A stretch of 64,000 nucleotides of DNA from Mesoterricola sediminis (GCF_030295425.1 NZ_AP027081.1:1860001-1924000); one strand, 5' to 3'. Positions 50,167 through 59,290 are shown, counted from the first letter of the stretch. The notes: generated by a model from the sequence alone, not told the origin. Numbers and translations are program-made.

Positions 50167-52904
50167 GGCCGGGCCTGTTCCAGGACCTGCTGGAGGAGGG
50201 GGCGGTCCGCGCTGCGGGGCTCCCGCTCCACGAAGGCCCGGAGGGCGCCGAGGGCCTGGGGGGTGCCCAGGGACAGGAGGCCCTTGGCGGCGCCCAGGCG
50301 CACCTCGGTGGGTTCGGCCGTGGTGAAGATGCGGCCCTTCCGGCGGAGGAGGTCCTCAAGGACCGCCTGGGCCTTCGGTTCGCCGATGAGCCCCAGGGTC
50401 TCGGCCGCCCGGGCCCGGAGCTTCTCGGGCATGCGGCCGTCCAGGGCGAACTGGCCCAGGAGGGGGATGGCGGTGGCGGCGCGGATCTGGCCGAAGGCGA
50501 ACATGATCTCCAGGAGTGTTTCCGCGTCCGCCTGGCCAAAGGCGGCCAGGAGGGCGGGAACGGCGTTCGCGCCGCCCAGCTTCCAAACGGTCCGGACTGC
50601 CGCCCGCCGAACCCGCCCGTCGGGGTGGGAGAGGCAGGCCTCGGCGGGCCGGAGGGCGCTGGCGTCCCCCAGGTCGGTGAGGATGTTCAGGGTGTTCCGC
50701 ACGAGGAACCACTTGTCCGATTCCAGGGCCTCGTGCATGGCCGGGAGGGCGAGATGGCCCAGGCCGCGGATGACCTCCACGAGGCGGACCCGGCGCTTGC
50801 GGTCCTCCTCCACGCCCAGCACCGCCACGAGGGCCCGCGCCGCGGGCGCGCCCACGGCTTCGAGGTAGGGGATCAGCTCCGTGAGGAGGGTCTCGGGATT
50901 GGCGGTGTGGAGCAGCTCGAAGACCCGGGCGAGGGCCTCGGGCTGGCCGAGCCGGGCCTTCAGCCATGCGAGGGCCTCCAGGCGCATGGGATCGCCGCCG
51001 CCGGCCAGGGGCCGGGCCAGGGCATCCACCAGGGTGTGGGCCCGCCCAGGCTCGCCGCGGGCGATCAGCTCCCACATCGTGATGCCCAGGGCCTCCACCG
51101 TGGCCTTGTGGACCTGGAGGCTGGATTCCCGCAGGAAATGGCCGCCCAGGCCCTGGACCAGGTCCTCCTCGGCCTCGTGGGGCAGGCCGGGGACCCCCAG
51201 CCAGTTGGCCACCCCCGCCAGGGTGCGGGCGGCGGCCTCCCGGCGGTGGACGTCGGGGGCTTCCAGCCCCTGGATGACCTGGGCCTGGACCTGGCGGTAC
51301 GTGGTGACCCGGCCCTCGTCCAGGAGGCGCCGGAGGAAGGCGAGGCGCTGGTGGTGGGTCAGGGCCCACAGGTTGCCCCGGGTCTCCAGCGCCCGGACCT
51401 GGTCGTCCACCGTCATGTTGTCCCATTCCAGGAGGGCCACCAGTTCCCGGATGTTCTCCAGGCCCAGGCCGCGGCTCCGCAGCTCCTGCTCGAGGGCGCC
51501 CAGGAGGCTCGCCGCCGGGCCCGCGGCCCCGTCGTGGAGGATGCCGTGGAGGCGGTCCCGCAGGTTGGGCCAGCGCTGGTCCTGGCCGGCGCCCCTGGCC
51601 AGGAGGGAGGCCGTGGCGCGCGCGAAGGCTTCGGGCGACAGGGCCGAGAAGGCCAACCGGAGCCCGCCGGGGCTCCGGGGCAGGGTGTCCATGCCCTCCA
51701 CCACCGAGAGCAGCACGCCCGCGGGGAGTTCGTGCATCGCCTTCCGGAGCGCGTCGAGGGCCTGGGGCTCCGGGAAGCCCTCGCCGATGCCCGCGCCGGC
51801 CAGGGTGGCGCCCAGGACGGAGAGGTCCGCCGGCTGGGGTGGCAGCCCTTCGATCCGCGCGTCGGGCAACGGTTCGGGGGCCGTCGCCCCCCAGCCGCCG
51901 GAGCCTTCGCCGCCTTCGCCCGCGCCGGGACCGCCCGCGCCGGGACCGCCCGCGCCGGGACCGCCCGCGCCGGGACCGCCCAGACCGGGGCCGCCCAGGC
52001 CGGAACCGCCCGCGCCGGGACCGCCCAGACCGGGACCGCCCGCGCCGGGGCCGCCCAGGCCGGGACCGCCGAGGCCTGCATCGCCCGCGGCGGAACCGCC
52101 CGCGCCGGGGCCGGCCGACCCGGAACCGTCGGAACCCCAGCCGCTTCCTTCCAGGGGGCCCGGCCCGGTCCCGCCGGGTCCCTCCGTGCCGGAGGGCGCG
52201 GGGAACCGGCCGCTGCCCCCGCCCCCGGCGACATCGAGGGCGATGCCGGTGCTGGCCCGGAAGGGGGTGTCGGCACCGGCGCGGTCGGCGGGCCTGGGGC
52301 CGCTTTCGAGGACGTTGCGGAAGGCCTGCCGCCAATGGTCCACCAGGGTCCGGAGGGCGTCCATGGACGGCTGGGGGGCTCCGGCGCCGGTCCGGGCCTC
52401 GGCCCCGAGGGGTGCGGCCCCGAGCCCGATGGTCACGGGCTTGATGGCGGGGGCGTGCTCGGCCTCCTCCAGTTCGCCCTCCCGCACCTCCCGGTACTGG
52501 ACCTGGCCGATCTCCACGTGGGTGAGGCCCAGTTCGGCCATGGCGCGGAGGGCGCCGCCCTTCTCCTCGATGCGGCTGGGCTTGAGGATGAGCAGGCCCA
52601 GGGTCCGCTCCAGTTCCTCCTCGGTGAGGCCCCGGGTGAGGATGAGGCCGCTGATCTGCCGTTCCGTCAGGAGCCGGGCGAACCCGGCCATGTGCACGCT
52701 CTGGCCCTCGAAGGGCTGGCCATCCAGGAACATGCGGCCATTGGAGGCGGCCAAATGGACGGAAGGGGCGTCCGCCAGCCATGCCTGCAGGTACTCCGTC
52801 GCCCCGGCGACGGCCGCCCGGGCCCTGGGATGGGCCCCCGTGTACATGGTGAGGGACTTGAGGGCGAGGGACAGACGCTGGACGAGCTCTTGGAAGTCCT
52901 TCAT
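50163..52904 (-). CDS. HEAT-repeat protein with glycine-rich central repeat
   Basis: 913-residue cytoplasmic protein. The N-terminal ~150 residues have the LTMYTGAHPRARAAV motif and a small mixed domain, seen ahead of HEAT or HD domains in other bacteria. A low-complexity Gly/Pro/Ala segment (about 250-335) follows. The rest is alpha-helical, with HEAT-type repeats clear at about 610-910 (for example DASALRPAEACLSHPDGRVRRAAV). HEAT repeats usually bind proteins. ATG 52904 overlaps the HD gene stop and the stop overlaps the kinase start, so the three are coupled. Function is unknown. Confidence 0.8.
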   Translation of the reverse strand: MKDFQELVQRLSLALKSLTMYTGAHPRARAAVAGATEYLQAWLADAPSVHLAASNGRMFLDGQPFEGQSVHMAGFARLLTERQISGLILTRGLTEEELERTLGLLILKPSRIEEKGGALRAMAELGLTHVEIGQVQYREVREGELEEAEHAPAIKPVTIGLGAAPLGAEARTGAGAPQPSMDALRTLVDHWRQAFRNVLESGPRPADRAGADTPFRASTGIALDVAGGGGSGRFPAPSGTEGPGGTGPGPLEGSGWGSDGSGSAGPGAGGSAAGDAGLGGPGLGGPGAGGPGLGGPGAGGSGLGGPGLGGPGAGGPGAGGPGAGGPGAGEGGEGSGGWGATAPEPLPDARIEGLPPQPADLSVLGATLAGAGIGEGFPEPQALDALRKAMHELPAGVLLSVVEGMDTLPRSPGGLRLAFSALSPEAFARATASLLARGAGQDQRWPNLRDRLHGILHDGAAGPAASLLGALEQELRSRGLGLENIRELVALLEWDNMTVDDQVRALETRGNLWALTHHQRLAFLRRLLDEGRVTTYRQVQAQVIQGLEAPDVHRREAAARTLAGVANWLGVPGLPHEAEEDLVQGLGGHFLRESSLQVHKATVEALGITMWELIARGEPGRAHTLVDALARPLAGGGDPMRLEALAWLKARLGQPEALARVFELLHTANPETLLTELIPYLEAVGAPAARALVAVLGVEEDRKRRVRLVEVIRGLGHLALPAMHEALESDKWFLVRNTLNILTDLGDASALRPAEACLSHPDGRVRRAAVRTVWKLGGANAVPALLAAFGQADAETLLEIMFAFGQIRAATAIPLLGQFALDGRMPEKLRARAAETLGLIGEPKAQAVLEDLLRRKGRIFTTAEPTEVRLGAAKGLLSLGTPQALGALRAFVEREPRSADRPLLQQVLEQARP
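51926..52110. repeat. 15-bp tandem repeat inside the HEAT-repeat gene
   Basis: About a dozen copies of a 15-base unit (CCGCCCGCGCCGGGA and close variants such as CCGCCCAGACCGGGA) follow one another. On the coding strand each gives a five-residue unit of the GPGAG or GPGLG kind. The repeats at the ends are more diverged. Copy number is likely to vary between strains. Confidence 0.85.
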
Positions 52905-53572
52905 GGCGCGGCGGGCTCCATGGGATCGCTCCACTCGCGGCGGAGCTGGTCATAGTGGGCCTCCAGGAAGGCGAGGCGGCGCAGCGCCTCCTCCCGGCCC
53001 GGGTCGGTGTTCATGCTGTCCGCGATGCCCCGCGCCAGGTCCACCCAGCGGAGGCCCCGCTCCAGGATCGCGGCGGTGTCCGTGGGGCGGAAGCCCGGCG
53101 CGATGCAGGTGAAGTGGACCAGGCTGGCGGCCCCCAGCTTGCTGAGCTTGTCCGCATCCCAGAGGCAGGCCGTCTCCAGGGGTTCGAGGCGCCGGGTGAG
53201 CCGGAGGCCCACGTGGTGCTCGATGGCGTGCCGCACCGCCGGGATCTTCTCCGGGGGGAAGTCCGTGCCGGCCAGGATGTCCGCCACGGCGGCGCTGGCG
53301 TCCTGGGCATGGTGATCCTTGGCCTCGGGGGCGTTGAGGCGCTTGCGGCAGTCGTGGAGCCAGGCCGCGCACTCCACCACCTGCAGGTCGGCCCCCACGC
53401 GGGGGGCCAGCCAGCGCGCGAGCTTCACCGCGGCGAAGGTGTGCTCGAACCGGTAGTCGAAAAGGGGGCGCTCACCCTCCGGTCCGGCGTGGGCCACACG
53501 CCAGAACCGGAGGGCGTCGGCCTCCGTCCATGCCTTGAGGGCCTCCTCGCACCGCTGCCGCCAGGGGATCAT
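52901..53572 (-). CDS. HD-domain metal-dependent phosphohydrolase
   Basis: 223-residue protein with an HD fold: His44 in RFEHT, His73-Asp74 in WLHD, His87/His88 in DHHAQD, His116/His117 in IEHHVG and an Asp in WDADKLSKLG. Such enzymes cleave phosphoesters, often nucleotides or signalling nucleotides, but the GYP motif of cyclic-di-GMP enzymes is absent. It overlaps hutH upstream and the HEAT gene downstream by four bases each. The substrate is unknown. Confidence 0.8.
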   Translation of the reverse strand: MIPWRQRCEEALKAWTEADALRFWRVAHAGPEGERPLFDYRFEHTFAAVKLARWLAPRVGADLQVVECAAWLHDCRKRLNAPEAKDHHAQDASAAVADILAGTDFPPEKIPAVRHAIEHHVGLRLTRRLEPLETACLWDADKLSKLGAASLVHFTCIAPGFRPTDTAAILERGLRWVDLARGIADSMNTDPGREEALRRLAFLEAHYDQLRREWSDPMEPAAP

Positions 53573-55062
53573 GCCAGGGATTGTCGCACATGCTCCCTGA
53601 GGGCGTCAGCGGTTCCGGAAATCTCGGCGTACATCGGCCGGTCGTGCCAGGGGGGGCAGGCGCGGTCCAGGCGCTCCAGCAGGGGGCGCAGGCCCTCGGC
53701 GGGGGCCATGCCCAGGATCCGGACGCCTTCCAGGGCCATGCGGGCCTCCAGGGCCAGCACCTGCTCCAGGGCGTCCACGGCCTTCCAGAGCTTGCGCGCG
53801 GCGATGGGGCCCATGCTCACGTGGTCCTCCTTCCCGGCGCTGGTGGGGATGGTGTCCACGCAGGCGGGGTGCGCCAGGAGCTTCATCTCGGACACGAGGG
53901 CGGCGGAGGTGACGTGGGCCATCATGAAGCCGGACTCCAGGCCGCCCTCCCGGGTTAGGAAGGCCGGCAGGTCGGAGTAGGCGGGGTTCACCAGGCGCTC
54001 CTGGCGCCGCTCCGAGATGCTGGCCAGGTCGCAGGCGGCGATGGCGAGGAGGTCGCAGGCGAAGGCGGGGTACTGGCCGTGGAAGTTCCCGCCGCTCCGG
54101 CTCTCCTGGGTGTCGGTGAAGATCATCGGGTTGTCGGTGGCGCTGTTCAGCTCGCGCTGGAGGATCTCCCCCGCGAAGCGCAGGGCGTCCCGGGCCACGC
54201 CGTGGACCTGGGGGATGCACCTGAGGCTGTAGGCGTCCTGCACCCGGTGGCAGTCCCGGTGGCTCTCGGCGATCTCGCTGGTGGGGCCGAGGATCTCCAG
54301 CATCCGCGCGGCCACCTCGATCTGGCCGGGGTGGGGCCGGGCCTTGTGGATGCGGGGGTCGTAGGGGGCCCGGGTGCCGCGGAGGGCCTCCAGGGAGAGG
54401 GCGGCGACCTCGTCCGCCAGGGGGATCAGGTCCATGAGGCGGGCCGCGGCCAGGTTGCCCAGGGCGGTGATGAGCTGGGTGCCGTTGATGAGGGCGAGGC
54501 CCTCCTTGGGCTCCAGGGTGATGGGGGTCAGGCCGGCGCGGGCCAGGGCCTCCCCGCCGGGGACGTGCCGGTCGCCCTCCCAGGCCAGGCCTTCGCCCAC
54601 CAGGAGCAGGGCCATGTGGGCCAGGGGGGCCAGGTCGCCGGAGGCGCCGACGCTGCCCTGGCTGGGGACGACGGGGAGCACGCCGCGGTTCAGGCATTCC
54701 GCCAGGAGCCGGATGGGCTCGGGCCGGATGCCCGAATGGGCCTTGAGCAGGCAGTTGATGCGGGCCGCCATGAGGGCCCGGGTCTGGTCCTGGGGGAGGG
54801 GCTCGCCCACGCCGGCGGCGTGGCTGCGGACCAGGTTGAGCTGGAGCTGGGCCAGCTGGGAGGGGGGGATGACGACGGTGGCGAACTGGCCGAAGCCGGT
54901 GTTGATGCCGTAGACGGTGCGCCCCTCGTCGAGGATGCGCTGGATCACGGCGCGGTTCTCCGCGACGCGGGCCAGGGCGGCCTCGTCCAGGGCCACGGGC
55001 GCGCCCGCGGCGATCCTGGCCAGGGCGCGGGCGTCCAGGTCGTTTCCTGTGAGTTGGATCAT
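53569..55062 (-). CDS. hutH: Histidine ammonia-lyase
   Basis: Deaminates L-histidine to urocanate, the first step of histidine use. The 497-residue product has the Ala140-Ser141-Gly142 triad that forms the MIO cofactor (GSVGASGDLAPLAHM), YGINTGFG at 51-58, and SATDNPMIF later. The usual hutU, hutI and hutG genes are not in the window, so this may be an isolated copy with another role; related MIO enzymes act on Tyr or Phe. The upstream MFS gene could supply a substrate. It overlaps the HD gene by four bases. Confidence 0.88.
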   Translation of the reverse strand: MIQLTGNDLDARALARIAAGAPVALDEAALARVAENRAVIQRILDEGRTVYGINTGFGQFATVVIPPSQLAQLQLNLVRSHAAGVGEPLPQDQTRALMAARINCLLKAHSGIRPEPIRLLAECLNRGVLPVVPSQGSVGASGDLAPLAHMALLLVGEGLAWEGDRHVPGGEALARAGLTPITLEPKEGLALINGTQLITALGNLAAARLMDLIPLADEVAALSLEALRGTRAPYDPRIHKARPHPGQIEVAARMLEILGPTSEIAESHRDCHRVQDAYSLRCIPQVHGVARDALRFAGEILQRELNSATDNPMIFTDTQESRSGGNFHGQYPAFACDLLAIAACDLASISERRQERLVNPAYSDLPAFLTREGGLESGFMMAHVTSAALVSEMKLLAHPACVDTIPTSAGKEDHVSMGPIAARKLWKAVDALEQVLALEARMALEGVRILGMAPAEGLRPLLERLDRACPPWHDRPMYAEISGTADALREHVRQSLA

Positions 55063-55079
55063 GCTGTCTCCTGGGAAGT

Positions 55080-56357
55080 TCAGATGGGATCTTCCTCGGG
55101 CATCTGCGCGGGGGGCTTCAGCAGGCCGGCGGCCAGGAGCAGACCGATGGCGACAAGGCCAGCGGCGATCCAGTACGGAGCCGCGTAGCCCCAGCGGGCG
55201 AAGCTGAGGGTGCCGATCAGGGGGCCGACGATGCGTCCCATGCCGCTCATGGCGCTGAGCACGCCGAAAAGGCCGCCCTGCTCATCCGCGGGGGTGAGCT
55301 GGCTGGCCAGGGCCGAGGTGGCGGTGGTGTTCATGCCCGAGCCCCAGGCCAGCGGGATCATCACCAGCAGGAAGGGCGCCTCCCAGGGGGCGTAGGGGAT
55401 CAGGGGCAGGGCGAGGGTCATCAGGGCGAGGCCGGCCAGCTGCGCCACCCGCTCGGGGACGCGCTTGGCCACGACCCGCACCAGGCCGCCCTGGTAGAGG
55501 ACGATGAGGATGCCGACGTAGACGAAGATGTAGCCCACCTCGCGCTGGCCGAAGAGGAAGCGCTCGTTGCAGAGCAGGCTGTAGGTCCCCTCCATCATGG
55601 AGAAGCCGGTCATGGCGAGGAAGGCGATCAGGAGGATGCGGGCCATGCCGGGCCGGCGCAGCACGTGGGCCAGGGCGTGGCCGCGGCTCTGGACCTTGCG
55701 GGCGTGGACCCGGGCGGAGGCCTCCAGGGTCTCGGGGACCCAGATGAGGACGAGGAGGGAGGCCAGGAGGCTCATGCCCGAGGCCACGAAGAAGGGCAGG
55801 TGCCAGCCGTGCTGGGCCAGCATGGCCTGGCCGCGGACGGACCCGGACAGGATGCCGGCCAGGGCGGGACCCAGGACGAAGCCCAGGCCGAAGGCCGCGC
55901 CGATCATGCCCAGGGCCTTGGAGCGGTCCTCGGGGCGGGAGGCGTCGGCCATGGCCGCCTGGGCCACGGAGATGTTCCCGCCCGTGATGCCCTCCAGGAC
56001 GCGGGCCGCCAGGACCCACTCGAACCGCCCCGTGAACGCCATGAGGAGGTAGGCCAGGCACGTGCCCATGAGGGAGATCCACAGCACCGGCCTGCGTCCC
56101 ACCAGGTCGGAAATGCGCCCGAGGATCGGCGTGGCGATGAACTGGCTGATGGAGAAGGAGACCAGGGCCACCCCCGCCCACGCGGCGCCGGGGTCCACCA
56201 GGTTCAGGGCCTGGTTGACCCAGGTCATCCAGCCCGAGGGGTGGGAGGCCAGCGACTTGGCATAGAGGGGCAGGATGGGGATGACGATCCCGAAACCCAG
56301 CAGATCGACGAATACGGTGAAGAAAATGGCCGTTTGGGCCCGCTTTGATGGCTGCAT
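55080..56357 (-). CDS. MFS transporter, TCR/Tet-like (DHA1) subfamily
   Basis: Inner-membrane secondary transporter of 425 residues with about 12 hydrophobic helices. Helix 1 reads FFTVFVDLLGFGIVIPILPLYA and the loop 2-3 motif GRISDLVGRRPVL is canonical for MFS antiporters. RVLEGITGGNISVAQAAMAD and GLGFVLGPALAG fit the TetA-like drug:H+ group, but this subfamily also includes non-drug exporters. ATG 56357 has GGAGA just before it; a GTG at 56372 is the alternative. It is first in the run that leads to hutH. Confidence 0.87.
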   Translation of the reverse strand: MQPSKRAQTAIFFTVFVDLLGFGIVIPILPLYAKSLASHPSGWMTWVNQALNLVDPGAAWAGVALVSFSISQFIATPILGRISDLVGRRPVLWISLMGTCLAYLLMAFTGRFEWVLAARVLEGITGGNISVAQAAMADASRPEDRSKALGMIGAAFGLGFVLGPALAGILSGSVRGQAMLAQHGWHLPFFVASGMSLLASLLVLIWVPETLEASARVHARKVQSRGHALAHVLRRPGMARILLIAFLAMTGFSMMEGTYSLLCNERFLFGQREVGYIFVYVGILIVLYQGGLVRVVAKRVPERVAQLAGLALMTLALPLIPYAPWEAPFLLVMIPLAWGSGMNTTATSALASQLTPADEQGGLFGVLSAMSGMGRIVGPLIGTLSFARWGYAAPYWIAAGLVAIGLLLAAGLLKPPAQMPEEDPI

Positions 56358-56456
56358 GACTTCTCCAACCACCTACCATACCGAAGCGAGGCTTGGCTTT
56401 CACCTTCGGGGATTTTCCTTACACACACGTCCTCTTTCGTGGTTACCTGAAAGTTG

Positions 56457-56490
56457 GATGAATGAGCGGTTTTGTCATTTATCATTCATT
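56457..56490. promoter_or_regulatory. Inverted repeat between MFS and SRPBCC genes
   Basis: GATGAATGA (56457-56465) and TCATTCATT (56482-56490) pair at 8 of 9 positions with a 16-base spacer in an AT-rich divergent intergenic region. It is placed where an operator could act on the MFS promoter. No regulator gene is adjacent. Confidence 0.35.
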
Positions 56491-56516
56491 CCAGAGGGAC
56501 CCCCCGAAGGATGCCG

Positions 56517-56942
56517 ATGACCCTGTGGCGAGCCGAGCACACCCTGGACACGTCCGCCGAACCCGGCGAGGTCTGGCGGAGGCTCTCCGAGGTGTCCTGC
56601 TGGTCCGAATGGGAACCCGGGGTGCAGTGGGCCGAACTGCGGGGCCCCTTCGCCTCCGGCACCCAGGGCCGTCTCAAGCTCCGGGGCGAGGGCGCCCGCA
56701 CCTTCCGCCTGGCCCGGGTGGAGGACCAGACGACCTTCACCGCCCTGGTCCGCCTCCCCCTGGCGGAGATCCGGCACATCCATGCCCAGGCGGCTTCGGC
56801 CATGGGCACCCGGGTGACCCACCGCATCGAGATCTCCGGCCCCCTGTCCTGGTTCTTCGGGCTCACCCGGGGCCGCCGCCTCCGGGAAGGCCTGGCCCCC
56901 GGCCTGCGACGCCTGGCCCGCCTGGCCAGCGCCCAGGACTGA
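56517..56942 (+). CDS. SRPBCC-family (START-like) protein
   Basis: 141-residue protein with the fold used to bind hydrophobic ligands. The AEHTLDTSAEPGEVWRRLSEVSCWSEWEPGVQWAEL start is typical of polyketide cyclase/dehydrase-like SRPBCC members. No catalytic residues can be assigned. I use ATG 56517, since AAGG lies 6 bases before it; ATG 56511 is the alternative. It converges with the aminotransferase gene. Confidence 0.78.
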   Translation: MTLWRAEHTLDTSAEPGEVWRRLSEVSCWSEWEPGVQWAELRGPFASGTQGRLKLRGEGARTFRLARVEDQTTFTALVRLPLAEIRHIHAQAASAMGTRVTHRIEISGPLSWFFGLTRGRRLREGLAPGLRRLARLASAQD

Positions 56943-56963
56943 GGTTCGCGGAGGACGCCGGGG

Positions 56964-58127
56964 TCAGCGCGCCCGGGCGTCCAGGAGGGCTGCAGCCCGT
57001 TCGATCCCCTCGGGAAAGGGCTCGGGCAGGAGGCTGACGACGAGATGGCCGTCCCCGGGGATATCGAAGAAGTGCCCGGGATGGACGAGGACCCCGGCCT
57101 CCCGCAGGAGGCGGAGGGCGCAGGCCTCGCCCGGCTCCAGCGCGGGGATGCGGAGGACGGCGGCCCAGCCGCCTTCCACGGGCGCCCGGGTCAGGGCGGG
57201 GCGGCCGGCGAGGGCCGCGTCCAGGGCCGCCAGGTTCCGGCGGAGGCGGGCCTTGAGGCCGGCCTGGATGCCGGGCGCCAGGCGGAGGAGGTCCGCCGCG
57301 GCCGCCTGGGCGGAGGCCGAGACGGACAAGTACTGGTCCGCCAGGAAGGTGAGGGGTTCCAGCAGGGCCCGGGCTCCGGCCCCCCGGGCGGCGACCCAGC
57401 CCAGTTTGATCTGGGGCAGGGCGGCGATCTTGCTTAGGCCGGACAGCACGAAGACCGGGCAGGGCGGGGCGGGGGTGCCCAGGGCGGACCCCAGCCGGTC
57501 CGCGGGCGGCTCCAGGGCGTAGTCAACGAAGACCTCGTCCACCAGGAGGGCCAGTCCCCGGGCCGCGCAGAAGGCCAGGAGCCCCTCCCATTCGGAGGTG
57601 GTGAGGAACTGGCCCGTGGGGTTGTTGGGATGGACGACCACCACGGCGCGGGTGCGGGGTCCGGCGGCCGCCTCCAGGGCCTGGAAGTCCACCTGCCACC
57701 GGCCGAAGGCCAGGGCCGGGACGGGCCGGGCCTCGACCCCCTCCAGGGTCGCCAGCCAGTGGAAGAGGGGATAGCTCGGCGACGGGACCAGCACCTCGTC
57801 CCCCGGGTCGCAGAGCAGCTTGAAGAGCCACCCGTAGGCCTCCGACGTGGAGGCCGCAAGCACCAGGTCCTCGGGATCCAGGCCCTGGCCGTGCCAGGCG
57901 GCGACGGCCTCCCGGGCCGTCCGGGACCCCCGGGGGTCCGGGTGGTAGGCCAGGGTGCCGGGGGCGGCGAGGGCCGCCAGGATCTCCGCCTCCGGATAGG
58001 CGAAGCCGCAGCGGGTGGGGTTCGTGGCCGTCAGGTCGATGAAGGGGAGGCCCTCCCGGCGGAACCGGTCCACCTCCTGGGACAGGGCGTTGGGTTCCAG
58101 GGACGGGGGCAGGCGGTGCGACGGCAT
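56964..58127 (-). CDS. Pyridoxal phosphate-dependent aminotransferase, class I/II
   Basis: 387-residue fold-type I aminotransferase. It has the NNPTG motif (168-172), Asp197 for the PLP ring nitrogen, and the PLP lysine Lys233 in LSGLSKIAALPQIKLGW. The substrate amino acid is not obvious; the sequence resembles AlaA/AspC-like enzymes of general amino acid metabolism. It is divergent from elbB with a 38-base gap. Confidence 0.87.
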   Translation of the reverse strand: MPSHRLPPSLEPNALSQEVDRFRREGLPFIDLTATNPTRCGFAYPEAEILAALAAPGTLAYHPDPRGSRTAREAVAAWHGQGLDPEDLVLAASTSEAYGWLFKLLCDPGDEVLVPSPSYPLFHWLATLEGVEARPVPALAFGRWQVDFQALEAAAGPRTRAVVVVHPNNPTGQFLTTSEWEGLLAFCAARGLALLVDEVFVDYALEPPADRLGSALGTPAPPCPVFVLSGLSKIAALPQIKLGWVAARGAGARALLEPLTFLADQYLSVSASAQAAAADLLRLAPGIQAGLKARLRRNLAALDAALAGRPALTRAPVEGGWAAVLRIPALEPGEACALRLLREAGVLVHPGHFFDIPGDGHLVVSLLPEPFPEGIERAAALLDARAR

Positions 58128-58165
58128 GGGACCAGGATAGGGGATAATGGGGGCCGGAGGTGGAT

Positions 58166-58843
58166 ATGGCTCGTGTTCCCAACGTCGCGGTACTCCTGGC
58201 CGGATGCGGCCACATGGACGGCGCGGAGATCCGCGAGTCCGTCTTCGCCCTGCTGGCCCTGGACCAGGCCGGGGCCCGGGTGCAGTGCCTGGCGCCGGAC
58301 GGGGACCAGGCCTCCGTCGTGGATCACCGCACCGGCAGGCCCGGCGCCGGGACCCGCAACATCCTGGAAGAGGCCTCCCGCATCGCCCGCTTCGGCAAGT
58401 GCGCCGACGTGGCCAAGGCCGACCCCGCCGCCTTCGACGCCCTGGTCCTTCCCGGCGGCTTCGGCGTCGCCAAGAACCTCTGCACCTTCGCCGCGCAGGG
58501 GGCGGCGGCCTCGGTGCGCGGCGACGTGCTGGCCTTCGTGAAGGCCTTCTTCGAGGCCGGCAAGCCCGTGGGCGCCATCTGCATCGCCCCGGCCCTCGTG
58601 GCCCTGGCGCTCCACGCCACCGGCCGCCGGGGGCGCCTCACCCTCGGCTCCGGCCAGGGGGTGGAGGGCGCCATGGCGCAGCTCGGCATCGAGCACGTCG
58701 CCGTCCCCGGCGCCCGGGAGATCGTCGTGGACGAGGCCCTGAAGCTCGTCACCACCCCGGCCTACATGTTCGACGACGCCCGCCTCAGCGACGTGTGGAC
58801 CGGCATCGAACGCTGCGTGGCCGAGGTGATCGCCCGGATCTGA
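58166..58843 (+). CDS. elbB: ElbB-like DJ-1/PfpI protein (glyoxalase III-type)
   Basis: 225-residue member of the DJ-1/PfpI superfamily. It has VAVLLAGCGHMDGAEIRES at the N-terminus, LVLPGGFGVAKNL, and the nucleophile Cys139 in GAICIAPAL. The E. coli homologue was called isoprenoid biosynthesis protein with amidotransferase-like domain and has glyoxalase activity. With mgsA in the same window a methylglyoxal link is tempting but not shown. GGAGG sits 5 bases before ATG 58166. Confidence 0.9.
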   Translation: MARVPNVAVLLAGCGHMDGAEIRESVFALLALDQAGARVQCLAPDGDQASVVDHRTGRPGAGTRNILEEASRIARFGKCADVAKADPAAFDALVLPGGFGVAKNLCTFAAQGAAASVRGDVLAFVKAFFEAGKPVGAICIAPALVALALHATGRRGRLTLGSGQGVEGAMAQLGIEHVAVPGAREIVVDEALKLVTTPAYMFDDARLSDVWTGIERCVAEVIARI

Positions 58844-58846
58844 GCC

Positions 58847-59290
58847 TCAGTCGTGGCCGTGGCCGCGGTGCTCGCCGTGGTCATGGCCGGGACCGCGGCC
58901 CCGGTCCTCGCGCCGGTCCTCGCGCCGGTCCTCCCGACGCTCCTCCCGGCGCCATTCACGCCGTTCCTCCCGGCGCTCCTCCCGGTGCCAGTTGCGGTAC
59001 CGGCCGGGAGGGAGCCGCACCAGGTCGCGGGGGACGCGGCGGACCTCCACGAAGGCGAAGCGCTCGCGAGGCGTCCGGGCCCTGAACCAACCGTCCGGGC
59101 GCCGGCACCAGTACCAGCCGCCATAGAAGAAGACCTCGTCGCCGAAGCCCTCCACCACCTGGACCCGGGGCGCCACGGCGACGAGGGGCGGGGCGGCGGG
59201 CAGGCCGATGTCGATATGAAGGCTGATCTGGGCCTCCGCCGGGGCCGCGGCCAGGGCGGCGACGAACGCGAGGGTGAGCGGGGTGCGCAT
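58847..59290 (-). CDS. Small secreted protein with Arg/Glu-rich tail, unknown function
   Basis: 147-residue exported protein. A signal peptide (MRTPLTLAFVAALAAAPAEA) is followed by a core with VQVVEGFGDEVFFYGGWYWCRRPDGWFRA, resembling small periplasmic proteins of unknown function that share YGGWYWCRRPDGWF-like wording. The last ~50 residues are a charged REERREDRRED repeat ending in a Gly/His-rich stretch that could bind metal. The gene converges with elbB, 3 bases between stops. Confidence 0.7.
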   Translation of the reverse strand: MRTPLTLAFVAALAAAPAEAQISLHIDIGLPAAPPLVAVAPRVQVVEGFGDEVFFYGGWYWCRRPDGWFRARTPRERFAFVEVRRVPRDLVRLPPGRYRNWHREERREERREWRREERREDRREDRREDRGRGPGHDHGEHRGHGHD

